DNA of 64,000 nucleotides from Microvirga terrae. Lineage in GTDB: Bacteria; Pseudomonadota; Alphaproteobacteria; Rhizobiales; Beijerinckiaceae. A program made the translations under genes and the position numbers. The stretch is from positions 3,098,001 to 3,162,000 of the forward strand of contig NZ_CP102845.1 of the NCBI RefSeq assembly GCF_013307435.2. Reading direction: 5' to 3'. Shown here piece by piece: positions 10,205-23,203 of this stretch. Each line of letters begins with the position of its first letter. The first letter of the stretch is position 1. Under the pieces are notes generated by a model. That model had not been told where the DNA came from and made no database searches. It saw nothing but the letters and a program-made list of their open reading frames with translations.

Positions 10205-13200
10205 TCAGCGTTCCGGAACCGTCGGCAGGGATCCTGTCTGCGGTTCAACACTCGCCCCAACGCCGAAGAGCTTGCGCAGGAAGCCCGGCGCGACGGCCGA
10301 CAGGGGATTGACCGTCAGGGACGGTGCGCTGGCTTGGCCGTTCAGGCGGAAATTGACCGCGAACAGCCCCTCGTTCTGGCCCCCGCCCAAAAGCGGCCCG
10401 AAGAGCGGGACCTGAGCGAACACGTTGTTGAGGCCGTACGCCGGCACGAAGGTGCCGGCGATGTCGAGCCGGTCGCGGGCGTAATCGATGAATCCGCCCA
10501 GCGTGAAGCCGATCTGGTTGCCCCAGATCGCGGCATCCTTGAAATCGAGTCGGCCGGCATTGCGAGTGAACTCGAGTCGCGCCTTGGTGAACTGCACCTC
10601 GTTCACATCCACCCGGACATTCTGCGGGTTGCCGGCCCGGTCCTGGCCGGCGATGATCTGCGTCTGGGTGGGGATGATCCGCCGAAGGGCCGGCTCGTTG
10701 ACCAGGGCAAACGAGTGCAGGATCACATGGCCGGCCTGCGGGCCGTCGCCTGTGGCAAGCTGGAGAATGAGGTCCCCGCCGGACATGCGCCGGTAAACGT
10801 CGGTGAAGCGCAGGAGCGCGCCCGCATCCTGTGCCTGGAGGATCACCACCGGACCGCCGGGATCCGGCAGTGTCCGTCCGATGATGTCGGTCGCGCCGAG
10901 GCGACCCTTCATGTCGAGCTGGCGCAGGTTGTCCTTGCGCACCGAGGCCTTGATCACCGCGTTGGTGATCGCCTCCTCGTTGTAGCCGGTCAGGATGTTG
11001 AGGTTCAGATCAAGGTCGAAGTCCTTGCCGTCCCTCTGCCCAGCCGCGTTCCGTCCTGGCGAGCCCGGATTGGCGGAGCCCGCCGCACCACCCTTCAGGA
11101 ACGGGCGGGCATCGCCCACATTCCCCCGGATCGCGACCTTGTAGAGATTGCTGGAGCGTTCGATCTGCGCACGCATCTCGTCGCCGGGCGAGAGCTTGAA
11201 GGTCGCGAGCTCGGCCTTCTCCAGGCTGCCTTCGGTCGAGAGCGTCGCACTGCCTTTCAGCTGCACGGTGCCGCTGTCGAGCTGCAGATCCCTGATCTCG
11301 TCGGTCGGTCCTTCGACGAACGTGAACGTCAGCTTCCCGGGCCGTCCGGCCGGCTTCACCCAACCGGGGATCAGCTGATCCACGGCCGCCTTGGCAAGAT
11401 CGGCTTCGACCAGGATGGTCGAGGGAGCCGAAGCCCCGAGGGGGAGGCTTGCCTTGAGCCCGACCGTTCCGGTCAGCTGGGAGCCGAAGGAGAGCCCGCG
11501 CCTGCCGCGTGCCGCCTCGTCGAGGGAGAACGCCACGCTCGCCTGCCCGCCCTGCCGGTTCTTCTGCAGATCGATCACGGCCGCGCTGCCGGCCAGCTTG
11601 CCGTCGCCTTTGACGACGAGGTCGCCTCGGTCGTAGGCGATCGTCAGATTGGCGCCTTCTAGGCGATCCTTGCCGAAGAACTTGTCGACGGCGAAGTCGT
11701 TGACGGTTCCCGTGACCTTCAGCGGCAGGTCGGCGAACGGCGGGATATGGCTGACGGGCAGGCCGATTCCGACCCGCAGATCCGTCCGGCCCTTCATGGT
11801 GGCGGGATCGATGTTGAACCCGGCGATTTCCTTGATCCGCGGCTCCAGCAGCAGGGCGCCGAGCCCGTCGGCGCCGCCCGTCAGGCGGAAATCGATGCGG
11901 GCCAGCGCCCGGTCGTCCCAGTAATCGTCGAGGATGAACGCGCCGTCCGAGGCATCCAGCGAATGGTTGCCCGCCATCTGGACGAGCCCGGAGGACGCGC
12001 GGACGGCGACCTTGCGACCCGTTACATGGCCAGTTACGTTCATGCCCGAGATCGGCGGAAGACCGTCTGCCACCTGGAGAACGCCATCGGAGATCGTGAA
12101 GTCGATCTTCAGGGACTCGTCCGGCGTCGGGCCGCCCGTCACCGCCTTCTCGATATCGGCCCCGGTCATCGCAACCTTGAGATCGATGGCGTCCAGCGTG
12201 CCCGCCTTCAGGTTGGACACGAGAAACCGGCGGACCGGAGGGGCAACGGCCTCGGGCCAGATGCGAAGCGCCGAACGGATGTTCGTCTTCTCGGCCCGCA
12301 CATCCAGATGCAGACCCTTCGGGTCCGCCGCGGCCCCGATCAGCCCGCTGATCCGCGCCGAAAGCTCGGGTCCTTTCAGCGTCACGCTGTTGATCCGGAC
12401 CCCGTCAGGGCCGGACAGATCGGCGGCGAACTCGCCGACCTGAAGGGGGCGGTCGCCGGTCGCCGCACCGGACCACACAAGATCGCGACCGCCGAGCGAC
12501 AGGCGCCAGGGCTTGTTCGAGACCGGAGTTGCGAAACGTCCCTGCAGAAGCAGCTTCGTGTCGCCGCCCTTCAGGGCGAGTTCCTGCAGGTCGAGCACCT
12601 TCTCGGCCTCGTTCCATTGCGCGGTGATCGTCGCGCGTTCCACGGGGAAGGGCGACGTGTCCTTGTCCTCGATCTGGAACGTGCCGGCATTGCTCTCGAG
12701 CCGGGTCTTCAGCTCGGTGATCCGGCCTTCCGCATAGCCGATGTCGAAGCGCCCGGAGAACTCGAGATCCGTGGTCGCCGGCAGCTCGGACGCGCCGGCG
12801 AGCAGGAGGATGTCCTTGATCGGCACTTCCTTGGCGACCACCCCGGCCCGGTAGGCGCCGCTGCCCTCAACGAGAGCGTCGCCGTTGAGCTGCCAGGGTC
12901 CCTGATCGCCCTCGACCGTCGCGGCGAAGCGACGTCCGCCGCTCTCGGTCCAGTCGAAAGCCGCGTCCACGCGCTGGAACCGCGCCCGTTCGCGGCCGTC
13001 CGCATCGACGAAGACGAGGCGTGCATTGGTCAACTCGGCCTGGCCGAGCGAGTTGAGGACGCTCCCCGGACCGACGATGAGGTCGAGCAACGATCCGACG
13101 ACCCCTGAGACCGGGGAAGGTCCATTGGCATCGCGGGCCAGCGAGGCCGCCGCCTCCTTGGAAGGCTCCGACGAGATGGGCGGCGTACCGGCCTCGACCT

Positions 13201-13675
13201 CGCCGGCCTGTACGGGCGAGAAGGCGAGCGATCCGTCCCGGTTGACCAGGACCCGCAGTTGCAGGTCGCGCACCTCGATGGCCTTGGGCTGAAGGTTGGC
13301 GGTCAGCAGGGACATGAGGTCGACACTGAAGATCGCATAGGGAGCCCGCAGCACGAGGTCGCCGCCGGGCGCCCGGATGTCGAGGCCGTTCGCCCTCAGG
13401 GCCGGCGAGCCGTCATGGAGCTCGATGGCAGTATTCCGCAGCGTTACGTTCCAGCCTGGCCCGATGCGGGCCGCCAGGGCTCCTGCGACGCGGTCCGGCA
13501 GGCTCCCGAAGCTCATGGGAGCCGCGGAGAGCCGCAGGTAAAGCAGACCCAAGGCGACCGCCACGAAAACGACAAGGCCAAGCTTCACATAGAGAGTGCC
13601 ACGAAGAACGCGCTTGAAAAGGCTCCGTTTGACCGGGTCTCGCCGGGACAACGTAGGACGAAATGGCAGCTTCAT
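10205..13675 (-). CDS. AsmA-like / DUF3971 envelope protein (YhdP-type)
   Basis: A 1156-residue protein with one N-terminal membrane segment (LGLVVFVAVALGLLYLRL, near residues 30-47) and a very long, repetitive beta-rich periplasmic part, including YAIFSVDLMSLL and near the end GFTLGGFIDYARDRLDIAG followed by a FVPAYGLNN motif. This architecture is that of AsmA-like proteins of the YhdP group, which in gammaproteobacteria move phospholipids to the outer membrane. The same role here is inferred. The reading frame extends to a TTG at 13693, but the ATG at 13675 (MKLPFRPTLSRRDP) is the likelier start. It is transcribed divergently from the peroxiredoxin gene. Confidence 0.85.
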   Translation of the reverse strand: MKLPFRPTLSRRDPVKRSLFKRVLRGTLYVKLGLVVFVAVALGLLYLRLSAAPMSFGSLPDRVAGALAARIGPGWNVTLRNTAIELHDGSPALRANGLDIRAPGGDLVLRAPYAIFSVDLMSLLTANLQPKAIEVRDLQLRVLVNRDGSLAFSPVQAGEVEAGTPPISSEPSKEAAASLARDANGPSPVSGVVGSLLDLIVGPGSVLNSLGQAELTNARLVFVDADGRERARFQRVDAAFDWTESGGRRFAATVEGDQGPWQLNGDALVEGSGAYRAGVVAKEVPIKDILLLAGASELPATTDLEFSGRFDIGYAEGRITELKTRLESNAGTFQIEDKDTSPFPVERATITAQWNEAEKVLDLQELALKGGDTKLLLQGRFATPVSNKPWRLSLGGRDLVWSGAATGDRPLQVGEFAADLSGPDGVRINSVTLKGPELSARISGLIGAAADPKGLHLDVRAEKTNIRSALRIWPEAVAPPVRRFLVSNLKAGTLDAIDLKVAMTGADIEKAVTGGPTPDESLKIDFTISDGVLQVADGLPPISGMNVTGHVTGRKVAVRASSGLVQMAGNHSLDASDGAFILDDYWDDRALARIDFRLTGGADGLGALLLEPRIKEIAGFNIDPATMKGRTDLRVGIGLPVSHIPPFADLPLKVTGTVNDFAVDKFFGKDRLEGANLTIAYDRGDLVVKGDGKLAGSAAVIDLQKNRQGGQASVAFSLDEAARGRRGLSFGSQLTGTVGLKASLPLGASAPSTILVEADLAKAAVDQLIPGWVKPAGRPGKLTFTFVEGPTDEIRDLQLDSGTVQLKGSATLSTEGSLEKAELATFKLSPGDEMRAQIERSSNLYKVAIRGNVGDARPFLKGGAAGSANPGSPGRNAAGQRDGKDFDLDLNLNILTGYNEEAITNAVIKASVRKDNLRQLDMKGRLGATDIIGRTLPDPGGPVVILQAQDAGALLRFTDVYRRMSGGDLILQLATGDGPQAGHVILHSFALVNEPALRRIIPTQTQIIAGQDRAGNPQNVRVDVNEVQFTKARLEFTRNAGRLDFKDAAIWGNQIGFTLGGFIDYARDRLDIAGTFVPAYGLNNVFAQVPLFGPLLGGGQNEGLFAVNFRLNGQASAPSLTVNPLSAVAPGFLRKLFGVGASVEPQTGSLPTVPER

Positions 13676-13833
13676 TCTTGTGACGTTGTGCAATCCGGTT
13701 CTTGCGCTCGGGCGCTTGTCGGGGAATCAGAGTTAAGACCTTAACCGTCTCAGGTGCCTCCCGCGACCGTCCCCGTCAGTCGTGCACACCAGAGGTTTCC
13801 AAACAGTACATTCCGCCAAAAGGAAGGCGACCC

Positions 13834-14307
13834 ATGTCTCTTACCATCGGAAGCAATGCTCCTGCCTTCTCCCTGCCTGCGACAGATGGTCGACAGATCA
13901 GCCTGGAGAGCCTGAAGGGCCGCAAGGTCGTCCTCTACTTCTACCCCAAGGACGATACCAGCGGCTGCACCCTGGAGGCCCGGGCCTTTCAGGCCCTCAA
14001 GGCGGAATTCGCCGACGCCGATACGGAAATCGTCGGCGTCTCGCCGGATTCCCTGAAGAGCCACGATCGGTTCCGCGCCAAGTACGGCCTCGCCTTTCCC
14101 CTCGCGTCGGACGAGGCCAAGGCCATGCTGGAAGCCTACGGGGTCTGGGTCGAGAAGAGCATGTACGGCCGCAAGTACATGGGCGTGGAGCGCACCACCG
14201 TCCTGATCGACCGGGACGGCAGGATCGCCCGGGTCTGGAACAAGGTGAAGGTGGCAGGCCACGCGGAGGAGGTGCTGGAGGCGGCCCGCGCTCTTGAGCG
14301 TTCCTGA
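13834..14307 (+). CDS. bcp: Bcp-type thioredoxin-dependent peroxiredoxin
   Basis: Reduces hydrogen peroxide and organic hydroperoxides. It has 157 residues, the usual Bcp/PrxQ size, with the peroxidatic cysteine in DDTSGCTLEA (C45). The residue five positions on, where E. coli Bcp has its resolving Cys50, is arginine (R50), so this is a 1-Cys variant that must use another thiol. The conserved Arg of the active site and the VERTTVLIDRDGRIARVW tail are present. The ATG at 13834 follows AGGAAGG and is preferred over an upstream in-frame start at 13702. It probably acts in the cytosol. Confidence 0.93.
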   Translation: MSLTIGSNAPAFSLPATDGRQISLESLKGRKVVLYFYPKDDTSGCTLEARAFQALKAEFADADTEIVGVSPDSLKSHDRFRAKYGLAFPLASDEAKAMLEAYGVWVEKSMYGRKYMGVERTTVLIDRDGRIARVWNKVKVAGHAEEVLEAARALERS

Positions 14308-14542
14308 TGCCCCGGAAAGGCGGATTGCCGAGGTCGGAACGGATGGAGAGGTGCGCGGAGTAAACGGCGAAAGCACGTCATTGCGAACAACCGGGGCCCT
14401 GGCCGGCTTCTGCTGTGGCGACAGCCGCGTGCTCCACTACGATCCAGACGGGACGAGGGCGCCCACGGATCAAGTTTGCGATCTTGAACGACACGACCCT
14501 GGCCGCGCACAACCTTCTTGTCGTGTGAGAGCATCGCGTCCA

Positions 14543-14575
14543 AATGCGGCCGCCGATCGTGCGAGCGGCCGCATT
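14543..14575 (-). terminator. Hairpin downstream of prfB
   Basis: 11-bp perfect stem AATGCGGCCGC / GCGGCCGCATT with an 11-base loop, 10 bp beyond the prfB stop. Only a short T-run (ATTTG) follows on the minus strand. Confidence 0.5.
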
Positions 14576-14585
14576 CTGCGATGTC

Positions 14586-15714
14586 TTAATCGATGTCCTC
14601 GACCTCCGCGTCGCCGCCATAGACGCGCTGGGCGAGCGAGGCTTCCATGAAGGGGTCAAGATCGCCGTCGAGCACGTCCTGCGGGCTCGTCGACTGGGTG
14701 CCCGTGCGCAGGTCCTTCACCATCTGGTAGGGCTGGAGCACATAGGAGCGGATCTGGTGGCCCCAGCCGATATCCGTCTTGGCGGCGGCCTCGGCGCTGG
14801 CTTTCTCCTCGCGCTTCTTCAGCTCGGCCTCGTAGAGGCGGGCGCGCAGCATGTTCCAGGCGGTTGCCCGGTTCTTGTGCTGGGAGCGCTCCTGCTGGCA
14901 GGCCACCACGATGCCGCTCGGGATGTGCGTGATGCGCACGGCCGAGTCGGTGGTGTTCACGTGCTGGCCGCCGGCGCCCGAGGAGCGGAACGTGTCGATC
15001 CGGCAGTCGGATTCCTTGATCTCGATATTGATGCGATCGTCCACTACCGGGTAGACCCACACGGACGCGAAGCTGGTGTGGCGGCGGGCGTTCGAGTCGT
15101 AGGGCGAGATGCGAACAAGGCGGTGCACGCCCGACTCGGTCTTGAGCCAGCCATAGGCGTTGAGCCCCTTGATCAGGAGCGTGGCGCTCTTGATGCCGGC
15201 CTCTTCGCCGTCGGTGATTTCGAGAAGCTCGACCTTGTACTTCCGGCGCTCGGCCCAGCGGGCGTACATGCGCTGGAGCATGTTGGCCCAATCCTGGCTT
15301 TCCGTGCCGCCGGCGCCGGAATGGACTTCCACATAGGTGTCATTCGCATCGGCCTCGCCCGAGAGCAGGGTCTCGACCTGGCGGCGGGCCGCCTCGGCTT
15401 GGAGGCTGCGGATGGTCTCCTCACCCTCGCGGATGGTGGCTTCGTCCTCCTCGGCCTCGCCGAGTTCGATCAGCGTGATGGCGTCCTCGAGTTCCTGGTC
15501 GAGGCGCTTCACGGCCGAGATCTGGTCCTCGAGCGAGGTACGCTCGCGCATGATCTTCTGCGCCGCGTCGGCATCGTTCCAGAGGTTGGGGTCCTCGGCC
15601 TGGGCGTTCAGTTCCGCGAGGCGTCGCTGGGCAGTATCCCAGTCAAAGATGCCTCCTCAGCAGCCCGACTGACTGCTTGGTCTCTTCTACGAGATGTTGG
15701 ATTTCGGCGCGCAT
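14586..15714 (-). CDS. prfB: Peptide chain release factor 2, with programmed +1 frameshift
   Basis: RF2 releases finished proteins at UGA and UAA codons. The gene is read in two frames. Frame 0 runs 23 codons from the ATG at 15714 ([14 protein letters not shown]) to a TGA at 15645-15643. A slip at CTT-TGA-C then continues in the +1 frame for 352 residues to 14586, giving about 375 residues, normal RF2 length. The frameshift cassette AGGAGGCATCTTTGAC has the internal Shine-Dalgarno three bases before the CTT. The peptidyl-hydrolysis motif GGQ is in [16 protein letters not shown]2 level controls the slip, so the gene autoregulates. It lies downstream of PBP1A on the same strand. Confidence 0.97.
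15642..15661 (-). promoter_or_regulatory. prfB programmed frameshift site
   Basis: Minus-strand AGGAGG, a 3-base spacer, slippery CTT, in-frame TGA and a following C: the canonical RF2 autoregulatory signal. When RF2 is scarce, ribosomes pause at UGA and slip +1. Confidence 0.95.
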
Positions 15715-15884
15715 CTTCTCTTCGCTGTCCGTCTCTTCTGATAGCGGCGTCTTAAGGGGACCACCGCCGGGTGTCAAAGGAACTTCTCCCTCACGGCAAG
15801 GGATTGCTCCACGACCGGAGAACCGGCCGGGATCAATCCGTTTTCACTCGATGGAGGGTGGCTTCTATATGGTGGCTGGGCCGC

Positions 15885-18362
15885 TCAGTACAATCCGCTG
15901 GGGCCCGCCCCGACCGCCTGCCTGGGCCCTCCGGGAGGAGGCGCCGGCGCATACTCGGCCTGCGGAACCTCCTCTGGCTCCGGCGGGACGTATTCCGGCG
16001 GCGACTGGCCGGGCTTGAAGGCCTCGAGGATCGTGCCGCCGCCCTCGCCGCCCGCGCGGGTGCCGGTAGCGGCGTTGACGCGGATCAGCTTGATGCCGGC
16101 AGGAACGCGGAACGGCGTCGCCGGCTTGTCCTTGAGCGCCAGCTGCATGAAGTCGCGGAAGACCGGGGCGGCGTATTGGCCCGCCGTTGCCGCGTTGCCG
16201 AGCGACTTGGGCTGGTCGTAGCCGAGGAACACGCCGACGGCGAGATCGGGCGAGAACCCGACGAACCACACGTCCTTGGCGTCGTTGGTGGTGCCCGTCT
16301 TGCCGGCGAGCGGCTTGCCGACCGCCTTGACCGACTGGGCCGTACCCCGCTGCACCACGCCTTCGAGGATCGAGGTGATCTGGTAGGCGGTCAGCGGATC
16401 GAGCACCTGCTCCCGGGTCTCGGTCAGCTTGGGCGCCGCGGCGCCATCCCACTTCTCCGCATCGCAGCCGGTGCACTTGCGATCGTCGTGGCGGTACAGG
16501 GTCCGGCCGTTGCGGTCCTGGATCTGGTCGATCAGGGTCGGCTTGATGCGGCGGCCACCGTTGGCGAACATGGAATAGGCGGCCGTCATGCGCATGACCG
16601 TGGTCTCGCCGGCGCCGAGCGACATGGAGAGCAGCGGCAGCAGATCGTCATAGACCCCGAACCGACGGGCATATTCCGAGATGGCCGGCATGCCGACCTC
16701 GTTGGCGAGGCGCACCGTCATCAGGTTCTTGGAATGCTCGATGCCATAGCGCAGCGTCCGCAGGCCGCCGGATTTCCCGTCGTAGTTCGAGGGTGCCCAG
16801 GCCGCCTGCCCCGGCCCCATGTCGAGCACGAAGGGCGAATCCATGATCTGGTTCGAGGGCGTGTAGCCGTTGTCGAGGGCCGTCGCATAGACGATGGGTT
16901 TGAACGAGGAGCCCGGCTGGCGCATGGCCTGAATGGCCCGGTTGAACTCGCTCTGGTCATAGGAGAAGCCGCCCACCATGGCGTGGACGCGGCCCGTGTT
17001 CGGATCCATGGCCACGATGGCGCCCGAGATCTCGGGAATCTGGCGCAGGCGGAACTGCCCCGGTTTGTCGGAGAGCGGCTCCACATAGACCACGTCGCCC
17101 ACCGAGACGGCGCGCTCGACGGGACGCCGGGTCCATTTGGCGCCGTCGGCCGTCACGAGGCCGGTCTCACGGTCCTTGCCCACCTGGCCGGACGACTCGC
17201 GCTTGGGCTGAAGGCCGACCTTGGCGCGGCCTCCGGCGACCTCCAGCACGACCGCGAGACGCCACGGCTGGACGTCGCCCAGCGCCGGCACTTCGGCCAG
17301 CGCCAGACCCCACTCGCGGCCCGCGAGATCGATCTTCTGATGGGCGCCGCGCCATCCGCGCGCCTCGTCGAAGCGCACGAGACCGTCGACCAGGGCCTTG
17401 CGGGCCATGGCCTGCATCTTCGGATCGAGGGTGGACCGGATCAGCAGGCCGCCCTCATAGAGGGTCTCCTCGCCATAGCGCTCGGCGATGTCCCGGCGCA
17501 CGCCCTCGGCGAAGTAGCCCGACGCGATGCTGTTCGGGGAGACCACGCGCGGCTTGACGTTGAGGGGCTCCTTCTGGGCCGCATCCGCATCCTCTTTCGA
17601 GATGTAGCCGTTGTTGGCCATGCGATCGATCACCCAGTTCCGGCGCTCGATGGCGGCCTTGCGCTGGCGGAACGGATGATAGTTGTTCGGGCCCTTGGGC
17701 AGGGCGGCGATGTAGGCGGCCTCGGCGACGGTCAGTTCGTGGATGGACTTGCCGAAATAGTCGAGCGCGGCCGCCGCGACGCCGTGCAGGTTGCGCCCCG
17801 GGGTGAGGGTGCCGAGGAAGATCTCGTTGAGGTAGAGCTCGAGGATCTTGTCCTTGGAGAAGGTCGATTCCATCCGCAGGGCGATCAGCGCCTCACGGAT
17901 CTTGCGCTCGTAGCTGCGCTCATTGCCCACGAGGAAGTTCTTGGCGACCTGCTGGGTGATGGTGGATGCGCCCTGCTCCCTGGCCCCGCCGGACCGGAGA
18001 TTGACCACCACGGCACGCACGAGACCCTCGGGATCGATGCCGACATGCTTGTAGAAATTCTTGTCCTCGGCGGAGAGGAATGCCCCGATCACGAGCTTGG
18101 GCATGGCCTGGATCGGCACGTAGAGCCGGCGCTCGCGGGCATATTCGGCGATCAGGCTGCCGTCCGCCGCGTGGATGCGGGTCATGACCGGCGGCTCGTA
18201 GTTGGCAAGTTGGGCGTGATCCGGCAGATCCTTCGAATAGAACCAGAATCCATAGGCCAGCCCGACAGCGCCGATCAGGAAGAAGATCGCTCCAACGCTG
18301 AAGAGGAAGCCGAAAAATCGTAGGACGAAGCGCATCCGAAGGTGTTCCATGACGGCGCCCAT
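15885..18362 (-). CDS. mrcA: Class A penicillin-binding protein 1A
   Basis: Bifunctional peptidoglycan synthase, 825 residues, anchored by one N-terminal segment (GAIFFLIGAVGLAYGFWFY). The GT51 glycosyltransferase part carries EDKNFYKHVGIDPEG and GASTITQQVAKNF. The penicillin-binding transpeptidase part has the active-site serine in GSSFKP (near residue 485) and KTGTTND near residue 685. An OB-like insertion lies between them, and the tail is Pro-rich. The gene reads the same way as the amidase 82 bp upstream and prfB downstream, a neighbourhood seen in many Rhizobiales. The start used is the first ATG (MGAVMEHLRM); MEHLRM, 12 bases in, is an alternative. Confidence 0.95.
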   Translation of the reverse strand: MGAVMEHLRMRFVLRFFGFLFSVGAIFFLIGAVGLAYGFWFYSKDLPDHAQLANYEPPVMTRIHAADGSLIAEYARERRLYVPIQAMPKLVIGAFLSAEDKNFYKHVGIDPEGLVRAVVVNLRSGGAREQGASTITQQVAKNFLVGNERSYERKIREALIALRMESTFSKDKILELYLNEIFLGTLTPGRNLHGVAAAALDYFGKSIHELTVAEAAYIAALPKGPNNYHPFRQRKAAIERRNWVIDRMANNGYISKEDADAAQKEPLNVKPRVVSPNSIASGYFAEGVRRDIAERYGEETLYEGGLLIRSTLDPKMQAMARKALVDGLVRFDEARGWRGAHQKIDLAGREWGLALAEVPALGDVQPWRLAVVLEVAGGRAKVGLQPKRESSGQVGKDRETGLVTADGAKWTRRPVERAVSVGDVVYVEPLSDKPGQFRLRQIPEISGAIVAMDPNTGRVHAMVGGFSYDQSEFNRAIQAMRQPGSSFKPIVYATALDNGYTPSNQIMDSPFVLDMGPGQAAWAPSNYDGKSGGLRTLRYGIEHSKNLMTVRLANEVGMPAISEYARRFGVYDDLLPLLSMSLGAGETTVMRMTAAYSMFANGGRRIKPTLIDQIQDRNGRTLYRHDDRKCTGCDAEKWDGAAAPKLTETREQVLDPLTAYQITSILEGVVQRGTAQSVKAVGKPLAGKTGTTNDAKDVWFVGFSPDLAVGVFLGYDQPKSLGNAATAGQYAAPVFRDFMQLALKDKPATPFRVPAGIKLIRVNAATGTRAGGEGGGTILEAFKPGQSPPEYVPPEPEEVPQAEYAPAPPPGGPRQAVGAGPSGLY

Positions 18363-18444
18363 GGCGCCCGTTTATGCAGATCTTGAAACGCGCATCCTCG
18401 TTACCCGATGAATCGCGCCCCCGCTACGGGTATCCACACTCTAT

Positions 18445-19692
18445 CTATGGTAAAACTGCGGCAGAGCCCCTGCGGGCGAACCGCGCGGCGAAAAAGCGGT
18501 CGACCGCGACCGACATGGCGGAGACCATCTTGGCGCGCCATTCCTCGGACATCAGCAGGTCCAGATCCTTCTGGCTCGACAGGTAGCCGAGTTCGACCAG
18601 GACGGAGGGCACGTCGTGGGCGCGCAGCACCTGGAAGCGGGCCTGCCGGTGGGGATTCTTGTTGAGGCGCGCCACTGAGTCGAATTCCCCCACGAGACGG
18701 CTGGCGAAGCTATGGGAGAAGCCCCGCGTCTCCCTCAGGGTCAATTCCATCAGGATGTCCGAGACGTCGTCCGGCATGTCGCCAGCTTCAACGCCCGCGA
18801 CCGCGTCCGCCTTGTTTTCGCGGTCGGCGAGGCGGGCGGAATCGGCGTCGGAGGCTCGCTCCGACCCGGTATAGACCGTCAGCCCCCTCACCTCCTGGCC
18901 GCCAGAGATCGAATCCGCATGAACGGAGATGAACAGGTCGGCCTGGGCGGCCCGCGCGGCCCGGACCCGATCGCCCAGGGACACGAACACGTCCTGGTCC
19001 CGGGTCATGAGGATCTTGTAGCGTCCGTTCTCTTCGAGCTTCTTCTTCAACCGCTGGGCGAAGGACAGCACGAGGTCCTTCTCCAGCATGTTGCCCGAGG
19101 AGGCGTTCGCCCCCGGATCGATGCCGCCGTGACCGGGATCAATGATGATGACCGGCCGCGAATCCTTGGCCGAAGGAGCGACCGGCGCGGCCGAGGCCTC
19201 CCTGGTCGCGGCGGAGCTTTCGAGCACGGCCTTGCGGAATTCTTCGCGCTCGGCGCGGGAGAGCTCGATCGTCAGGATGGTCGCCGCTCCCGTGGAATCG
19301 AGCGCCGTCGTCATCCCGGAGACCACGGCCGGCTGGGTCAGCTCCATCACCACCCGCGAGCGGCCCGGAGCAAAGAGACCGTAGCGGTAGGATGCGATCA
19401 GGCCTTCCTTGCCGCGCCCGGCCTCCTGCGGCAGGTGGAAGGCAACCTCCGGCAGATCGATGATGACCCGGTCCGGGCGCTCCATCAGGGACACCTGGGC
19501 GGTCACCGCCTTCGACAGGGTCACCTTGAACCGGGTCTTCGCGCCGTCCGACTCGACCGCGACGGCGGCCGCGATGGCAGGAGAAGAGACCTTCCCACCC
19601 TCCGCGGCCGCACGGGCATGGCCAGCCCCGCCGGCCATGCAGGCCAGCATGAGGCACATGCCGATCAGGCGAGTGAGGAGATGACGGGCCAT
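18445..19692 (-). CDS. N-acetylmuramoyl-L-alanine amidase (AMIN + Amidase_3, AmiC-like)
   Basis: Periplasmic zinc hydrolase that cuts the stem peptide from glycan strands during division. It has 415 residues, with a signal peptide (MCLMLACMAGGAGHARA), an AMIN localisation domain around residues 45-155 (including TQVSLMERPDRVIIDLPEVA-type sequence) and a catalytic Amidase_3 domain from about 178. The first zinc ligand is in IIIDPGHGGIDPGA and the second is in SVHADS. The third-ligand and catalytic Glu region is in VLVELGYLSS. It lies just upstream of PBP1A on the same strand and divergent from rne. Confidence 0.94.
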   Translation of the reverse strand: MARHLLTRLIGMCLMLACMAGGAGHARAAAEGGKVSSPAIAAAVAVESDGAKTRFKVTLSKAVTAQVSLMERPDRVIIDLPEVAFHLPQEAGRGKEGLIASYRYGLFAPGRSRVVMELTQPAVVSGMTTALDSTGAATILTIELSRAEREEFRKAVLESSAATREASAAPVAPSAKDSRPVIIIDPGHGGIDPGANASSGNMLEKDLVLSFAQRLKKKLEENGRYKILMTRDQDVFVSLGDRVRAARAAQADLFISVHADSISGGQEVRGLTVYTGSERASDADSARLADRENKADAVAGVEAGDMPDDVSDILMELTLRETRGFSHSFASRLVGEFDSVARLNKNPHRQARFQVLRAHDVPSVLVELGYLSSQKDLDLLMSEEWRAKMVSAMSVAVDRFFAARFARRGSAAVLP

Positions 19693-20298
19693 CGGTGATT
19701 GCTGCGAGTTCTCGCGTCCTTCCTATACTGATAGTCGGCCTTTGGTTAACGGAACCTCACGTCGCACGGACGTTTACTGAGATAGTGTTGCGTTCATGGC
19801 ACAGTCACGCGGGATCTTGCCAAATGCCCCAATCGCTCTGTAATGATCTTGATCCCGTCCGGCATGGCCGAATCTGACGGCGGATCCGGAGGAGACGGTT
19901 GTGTTGACCGATCCTCCAGGAGACCCGTCACCCTCGACAGGCTCACGGACAGGACCAAATGGCGACGCTTGTCGCCACTCGCCGATGGCCGGTTTCCGGC
20001 TCATCGATATCTACGAAAGGGCCGTGTCGAATGGTTGCGCACGCGAAGTCAGTTCTGACCTTCGTCTCTGCACCGTTCGAATCGCGCGTTTCATCCCGCG
20101 CACGCCCGACCTCCACCCTTTCCGGCCACGAGCCGGCTCAATTCAACCCAGTATGCGCCCCAACGCGGCGCATGATGGCGATCGACAGCACTCCGAACGC
20201 AATTTCAGCACGCCGCCCTTACCAGCGGCGTGCCCATCCGCCCACAATGCGGCCCCTGCCTCAGGTCCTGCCCTCGATCGCCATGTCGAGAGTTCAAC
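19693..20298. other. Divergent control region and long rne leader
   Basis: About 600 bp without a credible gene between the amidase and rne. It includes a perfect hairpin TGGCGAC-GCTT-GTCGCCA at 19960-19977. RNase E genes in other bacteria have long autoregulatory 5' leaders; the same may hold here, but no homology to a known leader could be seen. Confidence 0.4.
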
Positions 20299-23100
<2,802 letters not shown>

Positions 23101-23111
23101 AATTCATAAAG

Positions 23112-23139
23112 AAATGCCCGGCCTTGAGCCGGGCATTTT
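23112..23139 (+). terminator. Terminator of rne
   Basis: 11-bp stem AAATGCCCGGC / GCCGGGCATTT with 5-base loop CTTGA, ending in TTTT, 11 bp after the rne stop. Confidence 0.9.
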
Positions 23140-23203
23140 CGTTTGACCACGCGCCATCATTCCGGTTCGGCCGATGGTCTCCCCAACCGACTCTCGGGTG
23201 TCG

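Noticed and set aside
10124-11662. 512-codon plus-strand frame from 10124
   Set aside because: It is antisense to the 3' part of the AsmA-like gene and has no conserved motif.
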